Part shown: positions 17,422 through 25,098 of the stretch, piece by piece
How the letters are laid out: each line of letters starts with the position of its first letter
How positions within the stretch are numbered: position 1 is the stretch's first letter
Assembly: GCA_964519895.1 (NCBI GenBank)
Contig: CAZFLE010000022.1
Coordinates: 14,353 to 78,352, forward strand
DNA: 64,000 nt
Reading direction: 5' to 3'
Source: CAYFPX01 sp964519895
GTDB lineage: Bacteria > Myxococcota_A > UBA796 > CAJQPC01
Notes under the pieces: generated by a model
The model's database searches: none
What the model was told of the DNA's origin: nothing
Seen by the model: the letters and a program-made list of their open reading frames with translations, nothing else
Position numbers and translations under genes: made by a program

Positions 17422-18009
17422 CTACTGCCCGTCGGCCGGCTCCAGGGTCGCGCCGACCGCCAGGGCCAGGCTGCCGGGGTCGAACCAGGTCAGCACCACG
17501 TCGTCGCCACCCGCCGAGTTGGGCACGACCAGGCCCACCAGGTTGTCGACCCCGGTGGTGACCACGGTGCTGTCGTCGGCCTGGTCGAACACCATGGGAC
17601 TGACCCAGCCGTCGGTGAAGAGCAGGCGCAGCGGGGCGGCCGGGCTGTGGGCGAACAGCGTCACCCCGCCGCCTTCGATGGCGACGATGTAGCCGCTGGG
17701 GCGGTAGGTGGACATGAGCTGTCCCACGGGCCCGTCGTGCAGGAACACGACCTCCCAGCCGTCAGGATCCTCCACGATTGCGTCCACGCTCATGGCGTCT
17801 CCGCGGGTCCGGGCCTCGCGCAGGCCGTCGTCGTCCTGGAAGATCGCGGCGACCGCCTCCTGGTCTTCGGTCAGCACGATGCCGGCCGGCAGCACCAGGA
17901 TGTCCTCGGTGGCTGATTCGACCGCGACGAAGGCCTGCGGACCGTTGGCCAGGGCCGCGCTGGAGGCGGTCATCAGGGCGAGCGCGAGGGCGGGGCGAGC
18001 AGCGGTCAT
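17422..18009 (-). CDS. Exported hypothetical protein
   Basis: A 195-residue protein with a Sec signal peptide (RPALALALMTASSAALA) and a likely cleavage site before NGPQAF. The mature part is beta-rich and acidic with no cysteine pair or catalytic motif recognised. It includes GYIVAIEGGGVTLFAHSP and DDVVLTWFDPGSLALAVG. ATG 18009 was chosen because it directly precedes the signal peptide; the open frame upstream lacks coding character. Probably periplasmic. Function unknown. Confidence 0.65.
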   Translation of the reverse strand: MTAARPALALALMTASSAALANGPQAFVAVESATEDILVLPAGIVLTEDQEAVAAIFQDDDGLREARTRGDAMSVDAIVEDPDGWEVVFLHDGPVGQLMSTYRPSGYIVAIEGGGVTLFAHSPAAPLRLLFTDGWVSPMVFDQADDSTVVTTGVDNLVGLVVPNSAGGDDVVLTWFDPGSLALAVGATLEPADGQ

Positions 18010-18092
18010 GGAGGCTCCGAGCAGGGGGCCCCCTCGGGGCCCGGCCCCCCTCTTGGCGGATCCAGCCCGGCGGGACTTGAGGGCGTCCGGGA

Positions 18093-18410
18093 TCAGTCCA
18101 GATCCACCACGGCCTGACAGGCGCCACACGCCACGCAGGCGCCGCCCAGCACGCCCTCGTCGTAGAAGCCGTCGTCCCACCGCTCGACCATCAGCAAGGC
18201 CAGGCCGCGCTGGCCGCAGGCACAGTCCACCCGCTTCAGCGCCCCGGGCTCGGCCGACGGGGGATCCTGGCGCACCTTGGCGGCCACCACAGCCTGGTGG
18301 CCACAGCCGCCGCACTGCCCCCACACCCGCCCTCGGAAGTCACCCGGGCGGTCCTGGGCATGGCGCTCCAGGGACACCTGCAGGACCGGGTGACCACAGC
18401 TGCCACACAC
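18093..18410 (-). CDS. Small zinc-ribbon-like protein with multiple CxxC motifs
   Basis: A 105-residue protein with CGSC at the start, CGGC in the middle, a CAC pair and CVACGAC near the end: several potential zinc knuckles. The start given is a GTG at 18410. The frame stays open upstream to the moeZ-like stop and would add a plausible segment with another Cys and His (AYPDCSHRTWPAV), but no ATG, GTG or TTG is available there. The true N-terminus may therefore use a rare start. It is the last gene of the cysteine/sulfur cluster on this strand. A structural or redox role is possible; no enzyme motif is seen. Confidence 0.6.
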   Translation of the reverse strand: MCGSCGHPVLQVSLERHAQDRPGDFRGRVWGQCGGCGHQAVVAAKVRQDPPSAEPGALKRVDCACGQRGLALLMVERWDDGFYDEGVLGGACVACGACQAVVDLD

Positions 18411-18511
18411 CGCCGGCCAGGTCCGGTGACTGCAGTCCGGGTAGGCGTGAGCCGCCAGGCGTGCCTCGCCAAAGACGCGCAGCGCCGAGCGGAGCTCGCT
18501 GACCCTCGCGT

Positions 18512-19651
18512 CTAGTAGGTCGGCAGGGACGGGTCGATCTCCCGCGCCCAGGCGTTGATGCCCCCCTCCAGATTGAACAGGCGCTCGAACCCGAGCCCAG
18601 CCAGGGTGGTGGCCGCCGTGGCGCTGCGCACGCCGCCCTTGCAGTGGATCAGGATGTCCCGATCCCTCGGGAGCTCGCTGGCGATGGCGGCCACGTCCTC
18701 GTGGGCCTGGAGCCGGTCGGCCCAGTCCAGGCGCACGATGGCGGCCTCGTGGGGCTTGCGCACGTCGAGCACGTAGGGCTTCCAGCCCTGGGCTCGGCGG
18801 GCGGCGATCTGGTGCACGCTCAGGCGCTGGAAGGGCTCGGCCACGGGGGTCTCCGGGGGGGTGGGGATGCCGCAGAACTGCTGGTAGTCGATGAGCTCGG
18901 TGACCGGCTTGGCCGCTGGGTCCTTTCGCAACTTGAGCGTGCGAAAGGTCATGTTCAGCGCGTCATAGAGCAACAGCCGACCGCTCAGGGTGTCGCCTTG
19001 ACCCAGGAGGATCTTGATCGTCTCGGTGGCCTGGATGCAGCCGATCACCCCGGGCAGGATGCCCAGCACGCCGCCTTCGGCGCAGCTGGGGACCAGCCCC
19101 GGCGGCGGCGGCTCCGGGTACAGGTCCCGGTACTGGGGCCCGCCCTCGTGGTTGAAGACCGAGGCCTGGCCCTCGAACTTGAAGATCGAGCCGTAGACGT
19201 TGGGCTTGCCCAGCATCACGCAGGCATCGTTGACCAGGTAGCGGGTGGGGAAGTTGTCGGTGCCGTCCACCACCACGTCGTAGGGCGCCAGGATCTCCAG
19301 GGCGTTGTCCGACGTCAGGGCTTCCTCGTAGACGTCGACCTGGACGTGGGGGTTGATGTCGTGGATGCGCGCCTGGGCGCTGAGCACCTTGCGCACGCCG
19401 ACGCTCTCGGTGCCGTGGATGATCTGCCGCTGGAGGTTCGACTCGTCGACCACGTCAAAGTCCACGATGCCGATCCGGCCCACCCCAGCCGCCGCCAGGT
19501 ACATCAGCAGCGGCGAGCCCAAGCCGCCGGTGCCCACGCACAACACCGAGCCGGCCTTGAGCTTGCGCTGGCCGTCCATGCCGACCTCGTCGAGGATGAG
19601 GTGGCGGGAGTAGCGGGCGATCTCGGCGTTGTTGAGGTCTGGCAGGCTCAC
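18512..19651 (-). CDS. moeZ: MoeZ-like adenylyltransferase/sulfurtransferase (ThiF-rhodanese)
   Basis: A 379-residue E1-like enzyme. The N-terminal ThiF/MoeB domain has RYSRHLILDEVGMDGQ, the nucleotide loop GTGGLGSPLLMYLAAAGVG, the DGTDNFPTRYLVND core and PSCAEGGVLG with the catalytic cysteine. A C-terminal rhodanese domain has the active-site loop HCKGGVRSA. MoeZ-type enzymes adenylate the C-terminal glycine of a small carrier and convert it to a thiocarboxylate using persulfide sulfur. The zinc CxxC pairs of E. coli MoeB are not visible. The GTG start overlaps the carrier gene stop by four bases (GTGA), so the activator and its substrate are translationally coupled. Confidence 0.9.
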   Translation of the reverse strand: MSLPDLNNAEIARYSRHLILDEVGMDGQRKLKAGSVLCVGTGGLGSPLLMYLAAAGVGRIGIVDFDVVDESNLQRQIIHGTESVGVRKVLSAQARIHDINPHVQVDVYEEALTSDNALEILAPYDVVVDGTDNFPTRYLVNDACVMLGKPNVYGSIFKFEGQASVFNHEGGPQYRDLYPEPPPPGLVPSCAEGGVLGILPGVIGCIQATETIKILLGQGDTLSGRLLLYDALNMTFRTLKLRKDPAAKPVTELIDYQQFCGIPTPPETPVAEPFQRLSVHQIAARRAQGWKPYVLDVRKPHEAAIVRLDWADRLQAHEDVAAIASELPRDRDILIHCKGGVRSATAATTLAGLGFERLFNLEGGINAWAREIDPSLPTY

Positions 19652-19929
19652 GGGGCGCCCCCGGCGATGGAGGGCACGATGGTGAGCTCGTCGCCAGCCG
19701 AGACTGGGGTCGCTTCGCGGTCCAGGAAGCGGATGTCCTCGTCGCCCAGGTAGACGTTGACGAAGCTGCGCAGCCGACCATCGGCGCCGCGCAGGTGCTG
19801 TGCCAGGTCGGGGTGGCGAGTGGTCAGGGCGGCCAGGACCTCGGCCACCGTGGTGCCGTCGACGGAGACGGCGGCCTGGCGGTCGGTGTAGGCCCGCAGC
19901 GGGGTCGGAATGCGAACGGTCACGGCCAT
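19648..19929 (-). CDS. MoaD/ThiS/CysO-like sulfur carrier protein with C-terminal GGAP
   Basis: A 93-residue ubiquitin-fold protein, beginning VTVRIPTPLRAYTDRQ and ending TIVPSIAGGAP. Sulfur carriers are thiocarboxylated at a terminal Gly-Gly; here two residues (Ala-Pro) follow it. In some systems with extended carriers, a JAMM protease removes the extra residues. It lies between cysM (three-base spacing) and the moeZ-like gene (four-base overlap), the partners of actinobacterial CysO in O-phosphoserine-dependent cysteine synthesis. This makes a CysO-like role more likely than molybdopterin synthesis, which has its own MoaD/MoaE at 47.0-47.7 kb. Usual length for CysO is about 90 residues. Confidence 0.85.
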   Translation of the reverse strand: MAVTVRIPTPLRAYTDRQAAVSVDGTTVAEVLAALTTRHPDLAQHLRGADGRLRSFVNVYLGDEDIRFLDREATPVSAGDELTIVPSIAGGAP

Positions 19930-19932
19930 GGT

Positions 19933-20826
19933 TCAGGGCTCCTGCCAGACGTGGTGCTCGGAGAGGTATCGCTCTCCGCTGTCCGGGAACACGGTCACCA
20001 CCACCCCTTGGTCCAGGGACCGGGCGATCTCCAGGGCTCCCCACAGGGCCGCACCGGACGAGACGCCTGCCAGCAAGCCCTCTTCCCGGGCCAGTCTCCG
20101 CACCAGCGCCAGGCTCTCCTCGGTGGGTGCACCGAGCTTGCGGGCCGCCAGAGATGGATCGTAGATGGCCGGGACCAGGGCGCTCTCCATGTGCTTGAGC
20201 CCCTCCAGTCCGTGAAAGGGCGAGTCGGGCTCGATGGAGATGCAGCGGATGTTCGCGTCCTGCTCCATGAGGAAGCGGGAGGTGCCCGTGAAGGTGCCGC
20301 TCGTGCCCAGGGTCGCCACGAAGTGGGTGACCCGACCCCCGGTGTCGCGCCAGATCTCGGGGCCCGTGCCCCGGAAGTGCGCCTGCCAATTGGCGTCGCT
20401 GCTGTACTGGTCGCAGTAGAACAGGCTGTCGTCGGCGGCGGCCAGAGCCCGGGCCTCGACGATGGCCCCATCCGATCCCTCGAGGGGATCGGTCAGGACC
20501 AGCTCGACGCCATAGGCCGCCAGGACCCGCTTGCGCTCGGCGTTGGCGTTGGCGGGCAGGCACAGCTTGACCCGGTAGCCCCGCAGGGCCGCGACCATGG
20601 CGTAGGCGATCCCGGTGTTGCCAGAGGACGCGTCCAGCAGGGTCATGCCTGGCTGGAGCTCGCCAGACGCCTCCGCAGCCTGCACGATGCCCCAGGCCGC
20701 GCGATCCTTGACCGAGCCCCCGGGGTTGAACCACTCCAGCTTGGCCCAGACCTCGACGCCGTCGGGCAGCCCCTGGGCCAGCCTGCGAATGCGCACCAGC
20801 GGGGTGTTGCCGATGCGGCTCAGCAC
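19933..20826 (-). CDS. cysM: Cysteine synthase (CysM/CysK family, PLP-dependent)
   Basis: A 297-residue fold-type II PLP enzyme: IGNTPLVRIRRL at the start, KLEWFNPGGSVKDRAA with the PLP lysine (Lys40), SSGNTGIAYAMVAA for the substrate carboxylate, TLGTSGTFTGTSRFL for PLP phosphate, and GVSSGAALWGAL. It replaces the leaving group of an activated serine (O-acetyl or O-phospho) with sulfide or a carrier-bound thiocarboxylate. The adjacent CysO-like and MoeZ-like genes favour the carrier route. The GTG start at 20826 overlaps the preceding flavoprotein gene by seven bases. CysK versus CysM cannot be separated firmly by eye. Confidence 0.88.
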   Translation of the reverse strand: MLSRIGNTPLVRIRRLAQGLPDGVEVWAKLEWFNPGGSVKDRAAWGIVQAAEASGELQPGMTLLDASSGNTGIAYAMVAALRGYRVKLCLPANANAERKRVLAAYGVELVLTDPLEGSDGAIVEARALAAADDSLFYCDQYSSDANWQAHFRGTGPEIWRDTGGRVTHFVATLGTSGTFTGTSRFLMEQDANIRCISIEPDSPFHGLEGLKHMESALVPAIYDPSLAARKLGAPTEESLALVRRLAREEGLLAGVSSGAALWGALEIARSLDQGVVVTVFPDSGERYLSEHHVWQEP

Positions 20827-21362
20827 CCAGCGGCCTCCTGGATCGCAGCCCATAGATCCTCTGGGGCCGCCAGACCGCCCAGGCCCACGTCGCCACAGGC
20901 CAGGGCCTTGTCGACGGGCGCCACCACGCGGTAGCGATCCAGCTCGCGCACCCAACCCAGGTTGCGCTGGACCACCGGGTGGAACCACATCTCGGTGTTC
21001 ATCGCCGGGCCGAGCACCACCGGCACACCCCGGGGCAGAGCCATCATCACGGTGCTCAGGGCGTCGTCGGCCAGGCCGCAGGCGAGCTTGCCCAGGGTGT
21101 TGGCGGTCATCGGGGCCACGGCCGCCACCGTCGGCCACTTGGCCCACGCGATGTGGTCGATGGTGCCGGTCTCGCCCCCCTGGAAGGTGTCCAGCATGAC
21201 TGGATGCCCGGTGAGGGTCTCCAGGGTCAGCGGGCCGACGAAGCGGGTGGCGTTGGCGCTCATGACGACCCGCACGTCGGCCCCGGCCTTGGTCGCCAGG
21301 CGCACCAGCTCGCAGGCCTTGTAGGCGGAGATGCCGCCCGAGATGCCCAGCAGCAGGCGCAT
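20820..21362 (-). CDS. coaC: Phosphopantothenoylcysteine decarboxylase-like flavoprotein (CoaC)
   Basis: A 180-residue homo-oligomeric FMN-containing cysteine decarboxylase family protein: LLGISGGISAYKACELVR, the active-site region IDHIAWAKWPTVAAVAPMTANT, and PAMNTEMWFHP. The family decarboxylates a cysteine carboxylate, usually 4'-phosphopantothenoylcysteine in CoA synthesis. Most bacteria fuse this to the CoaB synthetase; here the CoaC domain stands alone and no CoaB is in the window. Clustering with cysteine synthesis genes suggests linked cysteine supply and use. ATG 21362 overlaps the upstream stop by one base (TGATG); a GTG at 21365 is an alternative. Confidence 0.85.
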   Translation of the reverse strand: MRLLLGISGGISAYKACELVRLATKAGADVRVVMSANATRFVGPLTLETLTGHPVMLDTFQGGETGTIDHIAWAKWPTVAAVAPMTANTLGKLACGLADDALSTVMMALPRGVPVVLGPAMNTEMWFHPVVQRNLGWVRELDRYRVVAPVDKALACGDVGLGGLAAPEDLWAAIQEAAGC

Positions 21363-23227
21363 CACTGGTCCTCGCCCAGAGTCGGCTCGGCGCTGTCTCG
21401 GGCGCTGGTCAAGAAGCCCCGGTACAGCCTCGCGGCGTCGCTGTTGTCGAAGATCGCGAAGTGCCCGTCGTCGGGGAACTGGCCCAGGCCCGCGGTGATC
21501 GACTGGCCGTCGAAGGCCACGGCTGTCCCGGCTGTCGGCAGCGAGACCACGTCGGGCAGCTCGAGACGGTGGGCGTCGTCCAGGTGGGCCAGAGGGTCCA
21601 GGATGGGCAGCCCGCCGGCCGCAGCCATGGCTTCGGTCGTCATGGACGGCGTGTACTCGTCGAGGAGGCCTTCGGTCATCATCACGTGGACCGGGCCGTG
21701 GCCATAGCGGTGGTCCAGCAGGAACCAGTGGGGGGCGTAGTTGATTGGATCCGTGATCTCGCTCAGGAGCTGGATCAGCCCGGTCACCGGGTGGAGCACG
21801 TCGAGGGCCTCGTCGGGGTCCAGGGCCAGCACGCCGCGCATGAGCTCTTCGATGTCCAGTCCGCCTTGCTTGCGGTGGACCAGGGTGTAGGACAGTCCGC
21901 CCCCGGCGCCGGACAGCGCGAGCGCATCGACCAGGCCCCCCAGGAAGGGTGCCGCCAGCGCACCGGTCAGCCCGCCTTGGGAGTGGCCCAGGAAGTAGAC
22001 CTGGTCCGGGTCCAGCAGCACCTGCTCTCCGTCGGCGTCGAAGACGTGCTGTCGTCCGGTGAGCACGTGGGCCTGGTAGACGGCGTCCAGGGCACCCTGG
22101 CGGAAGTTGGACAGGGCCGCGTCGGGGTTCAGGTAGTTGAAGGTGTGGAGCTCGACCTGGGTGTCGCCCGTGGCCCGATCACCGTGCAGGGGCTGGCTGA
22201 TGCCCAAGGTGGCGAAGCCCCCCTTGGCCAGCATGCTCGCCGGCTCCAAGCCGCTCTTGCTGTCGCAACAGGTCCGGTGATCGCCCCCGGTGCCGTGGGC
22301 GTAGATGACCACGGGCCAGCCGCCGGCAGGGGGATCGCCCGACGCCGGCCACGCCAGGGTAAAGGCGACGTCTTCCCAGGTGTAGACGGCCGGGCGGCCG
22401 TCTTCGTCCCGGGCGAAGCCGCCGCCCTCGTCCCAGTAGGGCCGGTCCCCGTGCTGCCACAGGGGCACCTGGAGCGTGCCCTCCCAGGCCTGGAAGAACT
22501 GGTTGTCCTCGGCGGGCGCGAGGGCCTGGTCCCACGGGGGCACCGCCAGGCCATTGCGCACCCACCAGGACCACTCCCCGAGCTCCTCGAGCGGCGCCTG
22601 GGTGGTGAACACGGTGCCGACGGCGATGTCCCCGACAGAGACGCCCAGGGCCAGCAGCTCAGCGTGTACCGGCGCCCAGGTGTCGTGGTCCGGATGGTCG
22701 GCACGCCAGACCTCCTCGAACAACGGATGTCGGGCGGCCACCGCCGTGGTCACCAGGGCCGCATAGGTCGTCGAGGACCGCAGCGGGGTCCCGTGGAGGG
22801 GGGCCACGGTGAGCAGGTTCTCGGGTTGATAGGCGGTCTGCTCGGCCTGGAAGTCCCAGATCAGGGGAATGCGGCGGCCCCGCTCCGGCGAGTCGGGGTC
22901 CACGTCCAGGAGCATGATGGCGGCCCCGGGGGCGACCGTGCTGTCCAGATCCCCCAGCAGGTCCAGGTCCAGTCCGCGATCGAAGCGGAAGGTGATGGTC
23001 GGGTTCGTGCCCGCCCCGTCCAGCTCGGCGGCCAGGGCCACGTACTCGTCGAGCAGCGGGTTCGCACTGGGGTTCGGGAACCCGGCCAGATCCGGGCCTC
23101 CGCTGGCCGTCACGCGCAGGTAGGACGGCATCGGCGCGTCGAAGAACCCGCCGCCGTGGTCCACGATCGGGTTCGGCAGCGGCGAGCTGCAGCCCGCGAG
23201 CAGCGCGAGGGTCGACAAATGGGTCAC
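21362..23227 (-). CDS. Alpha/beta-hydrolase lipoprotein
   Basis: A 621-residue protein starting with a short lipoprotein signal (LSTLALLAGCSSPLPNP; lipobox cysteine at residue 13). A beta-rich N-terminal half is followed by an alpha/beta-hydrolase domain with VVIYAHGTGGDHRTCC, the nucleophile elbow FLGHSQGGLTG, and later Asp and His candidates (GLLDEYTP; DDGHFAIF). It is probably an outer-membrane-anchored esterase or lipase. The GTG start lies 88 bases from the divergent lipoprotein gene. Its stop overlaps the CoaC-like gene, which suggests read-through transcription into the cysteine cluster, although the functions look unrelated. Confidence 0.78.
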   Translation of the reverse strand: MTHLSTLALLAGCSSPLPNPIVDHGGGFFDAPMPSYLRVTASGGPDLAGFPNPSANPLLDEYVALAAELDGAGTNPTITFRFDRGLDLDLLGDLDSTVAPGAAIMLLDVDPDSPERGRRIPLIWDFQAEQTAYQPENLLTVAPLHGTPLRSSTTYAALVTTAVAARHPLFEEVWRADHPDHDTWAPVHAELLALGVSVGDIAVGTVFTTQAPLEELGEWSWWVRNGLAVPPWDQALAPAEDNQFFQAWEGTLQVPLWQHGDRPYWDEGGGFARDEDGRPAVYTWEDVAFTLAWPASGDPPAGGWPVVIYAHGTGGDHRTCCDSKSGLEPASMLAKGGFATLGISQPLHGDRATGDTQVELHTFNYLNPDAALSNFRQGALDAVYQAHVLTGRQHVFDADGEQVLLDPDQVYFLGHSQGGLTGALAAPFLGGLVDALALSGAGGGLSYTLVHRKQGGLDIEELMRGVLALDPDEALDVLHPVTGLIQLLSEITDPINYAPHWFLLDHRYGHGPVHVMMTEGLLDEYTPSMTTEAMAAAGGLPILDPLAHLDDAHRLELPDVVSLPTAGTAVAFDGQSITAGLGQFPDDGHFAIFDNSDAARLYRGFLTSARDSAEPTLGEDQ

Positions 23228-23315
23228 AGGACCAGGCTATCCGGGCGTACCGCACCTTGACAGTGCACTGACCCGCTCAGGCGCTAAGCTGCCCCTGGAG
23301 AGCCTTGGAGTTCCC

Positions 23316-24164
23316 ATGCACCGCACCCTTCCCGCAGTCTTTCTCATGGGTGGCCTGCTGGCCGCAGGCTGCAACACCGGCAAGATCACGCTCGGGGCCG
23401 GTCCCGAGCCCGACGCGCGCCTGGTGGCCGACGTCTTCACCTGGAAGTGCGCCGACTTCGACTCCTCGGGCAAGGTCGAGAGCGAGTGGCTCGGCGTGTT
23501 GGCCTTCGAGGTCGCCCTCCAGTACGCACCCGACGGCCTCGAGGAAGACAGTTTCCCCGCCCCCGGAGACTGCGCGGCCGACGTGGTGTTGTTTCCCCGG
23601 GACGCCGGTGAGTCCGGGTCCTCCATCCCCGACATCGACGACGAGCCGGACTGGGCCGGGGCGACGCGCAGCGGCGAGCTCGCCGACGAGGGCCACGGGT
23701 TCTACATCGACGAGGTCACCGAGGACTACCTGGGCTGCGCCGAGGCCGAGGAGGCCCTGTCCGAGGGCGTGACCCTGAGCGACGCCGGCAGTCTGGACGG
23801 TGCGACCACCCCCGGCGCGGGCACCCTGACCGACGTGACCTTCGACCCGGATCCGTCCGAGGGCGTCGCCTTCGGCGACGAGATCGACGTGGAGTGGGAC
23901 GTCGAGGACTGGGACACGACCTGGATCCAGGTCCGACAGGAGCGCGACGGCGAAGCCTGGTTCAGCGTCACCTGCAACACCACCGGCGAGACCGAATTCA
24001 CGCTGGACAACGCGGTCTGGGACCTGCTCGAGTCCACCTTCAACTCCGACGTCATCAACCTCTACGTCGGCTTCGAGAACGGCGATGAGCAGGTGACCGA
24101 CGCCGATCAGCGGGTGTTCACCTACTCCAGGGCCATCCACGTGGCCGTGGTCCAAGAAGACTGA
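23316..24164 (+). CDS. Acidic lipoprotein of unknown function
   Basis: A 282-residue protein with a clear lipoprotein signal (VFLMGGLLAAGCNTG). The mature part is very acidic with several cysteines. The C-terminal ~120 residues look like an Ig-like or PKD-like beta domain (GDEIDVEWDVEDWDTTWIQV). No catalytic motif was recognised. It is probably attached to the outer membrane. It is divergent from the alpha/beta-hydrolase lipoprotein. Confidence 0.7.
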   Translation: MHRTLPAVFLMGGLLAAGCNTGKITLGAGPEPDARLVADVFTWKCADFDSSGKVESEWLGVLAFEVALQYAPDGLEEDSFPAPGDCAADVVLFPRDAGESGSSIPDIDDEPDWAGATRSGELADEGHGFYIDEVTEDYLGCAEAEEALSEGVTLSDAGSLDGATTPGAGTLTDVTFDPDPSEGVAFGDEIDVEWDVEDWDTTWIQVRQERDGEAWFSVTCNTTGETEFTLDNAVWDLLESTFNSDVINLYVGFENGDEQVTDADQRVFTYSRAIHVAVVQED

Positions 24165-24258
24165 GCCCGCCGGGACTCTCCCGGTTTGACACCGCAGCCC
24201 CCCGAATGTCAGCATCGCCGCCGCCCCTGCCAACGACTGGTCGCGGCCCCTTGGACAG

Positions 24259-25023
24259 ATGGATCCCAAGACCGTCCTTGTTGTGCACCCCAACCCGGCC
24301 ACCCACCGCAAGGTGGACGAGGCCCTGGGCCGGACCGGCTTCCCGGTGCTGCATGCGCGGGGCTCAGAAGGCATGGACGACGTCCTGGAAGGCCAACAGG
24401 TCGACGTGGTCCTCAGCGCGATCACCCTCGACAGCACCAATGGCTACGACCTGGCGCGGAACCTCCGCGACCGCTTCCCGGCGGCCCTGATCTTCCTCCT
24501 CGCGGGCGGCTTCGAGGTCTACAACGGCAGCCGGGCCGAGTCCTGCGGTGTCGACGGCCGCATCGGGGTGCCCTTCACCCCCATCGGCCTGCGGGCAGTG
24601 CTCGAGGACAAGCTGGGCAAGCTGCCGCGGCTGCCGGACCTCCCCACTGCAGGCTCTGGCGACGTGCCGACCTACGACGGCGCCATCCTGGTCGAGGACG
24701 CCGACGCCGGCCCGGCGGGGCTCCCCACGCTGGCGGCCCCCAGACCCGGCCCGCCGGCCAGCGAAGAGCGCCTGGCCAGCTTCCTCCCCCGTGACCACCG
24801 GCCCGTGAAGCGGGTGTCCGTGGATCCCACCGTCGTTGGACCAGCCCTGGAAAAGGCCGTCCTGGAGGTCCTCCCCGAGGTCGTCGAAGGAGCCCTGCGC
24901 ACCGCGCTCGCTTCGTCGCCCGACTTCCGCCAGGTGGTCGCCGACGCGGTCAGCGAAGTGCTCCAGGCACGCCTGCCCGAGATCACCGAGCAGGTCCTGG
25001 CCCGGGAGCAGTCGGACCGCTGA
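24259..25023 (+). CDS. Receiver-like protein lacking the phospho-acceptor aspartate
   Basis: Residues 1-125 have the CheY-like order of strands and helices (TVLVVHPNPATHRKVDEALG; VDVVLSAITLDSTNGYDLAR). The position of the phosphorylated Asp is Ala54, and the N-terminal acidic pair that binds magnesium is His-Pro. A proline-rich linker leads to a C-terminal helical module (residues ~185-250) with EKAVLEVLPEVVEGALRTAL. Aspartyl phosphorylation is therefore not expected; it may act as a constitutive protein-interaction module, as pseudo-receivers such as FrzS do in myxobacterial motility. The start is ATG 24259. Partners cannot be named from context. Confidence 0.75.
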   Translation: MDPKTVLVVHPNPATHRKVDEALGRTGFPVLHARGSEGMDDVLEGQQVDVVLSAITLDSTNGYDLARNLRDRFPAALIFLLAGGFEVYNGSRAESCGVDGRIGVPFTPIGLRAVLEDKLGKLPRLPDLPTAGSGDVPTYDGAILVEDADAGPAGLPTLAAPRPGPPASEERLASFLPRDHRPVKRVSVDPTVVGPALEKAVLEVLPEVVEGALRTALASSPDFRQVVADAVSEVLQARLPEITEQVLAREQSDR

Positions 25024-25098
25024 TCGCAGCAGCCTGACCCTGTCCTCGCCGCGTTAGAGCGGCGGCTCTCCACGTCCTCCGAACGATCGGGCACCGCC

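Noticed and set aside
19652..20896. Upstream extension of the moeZ-like frame that would give a 794-residue fusion
   Set aside because: It is out of frame with the cysM and cysO genes, which have strong family signals on the same strand, and the GTG at 19651 is a coupled start at the family's normal N-terminus.
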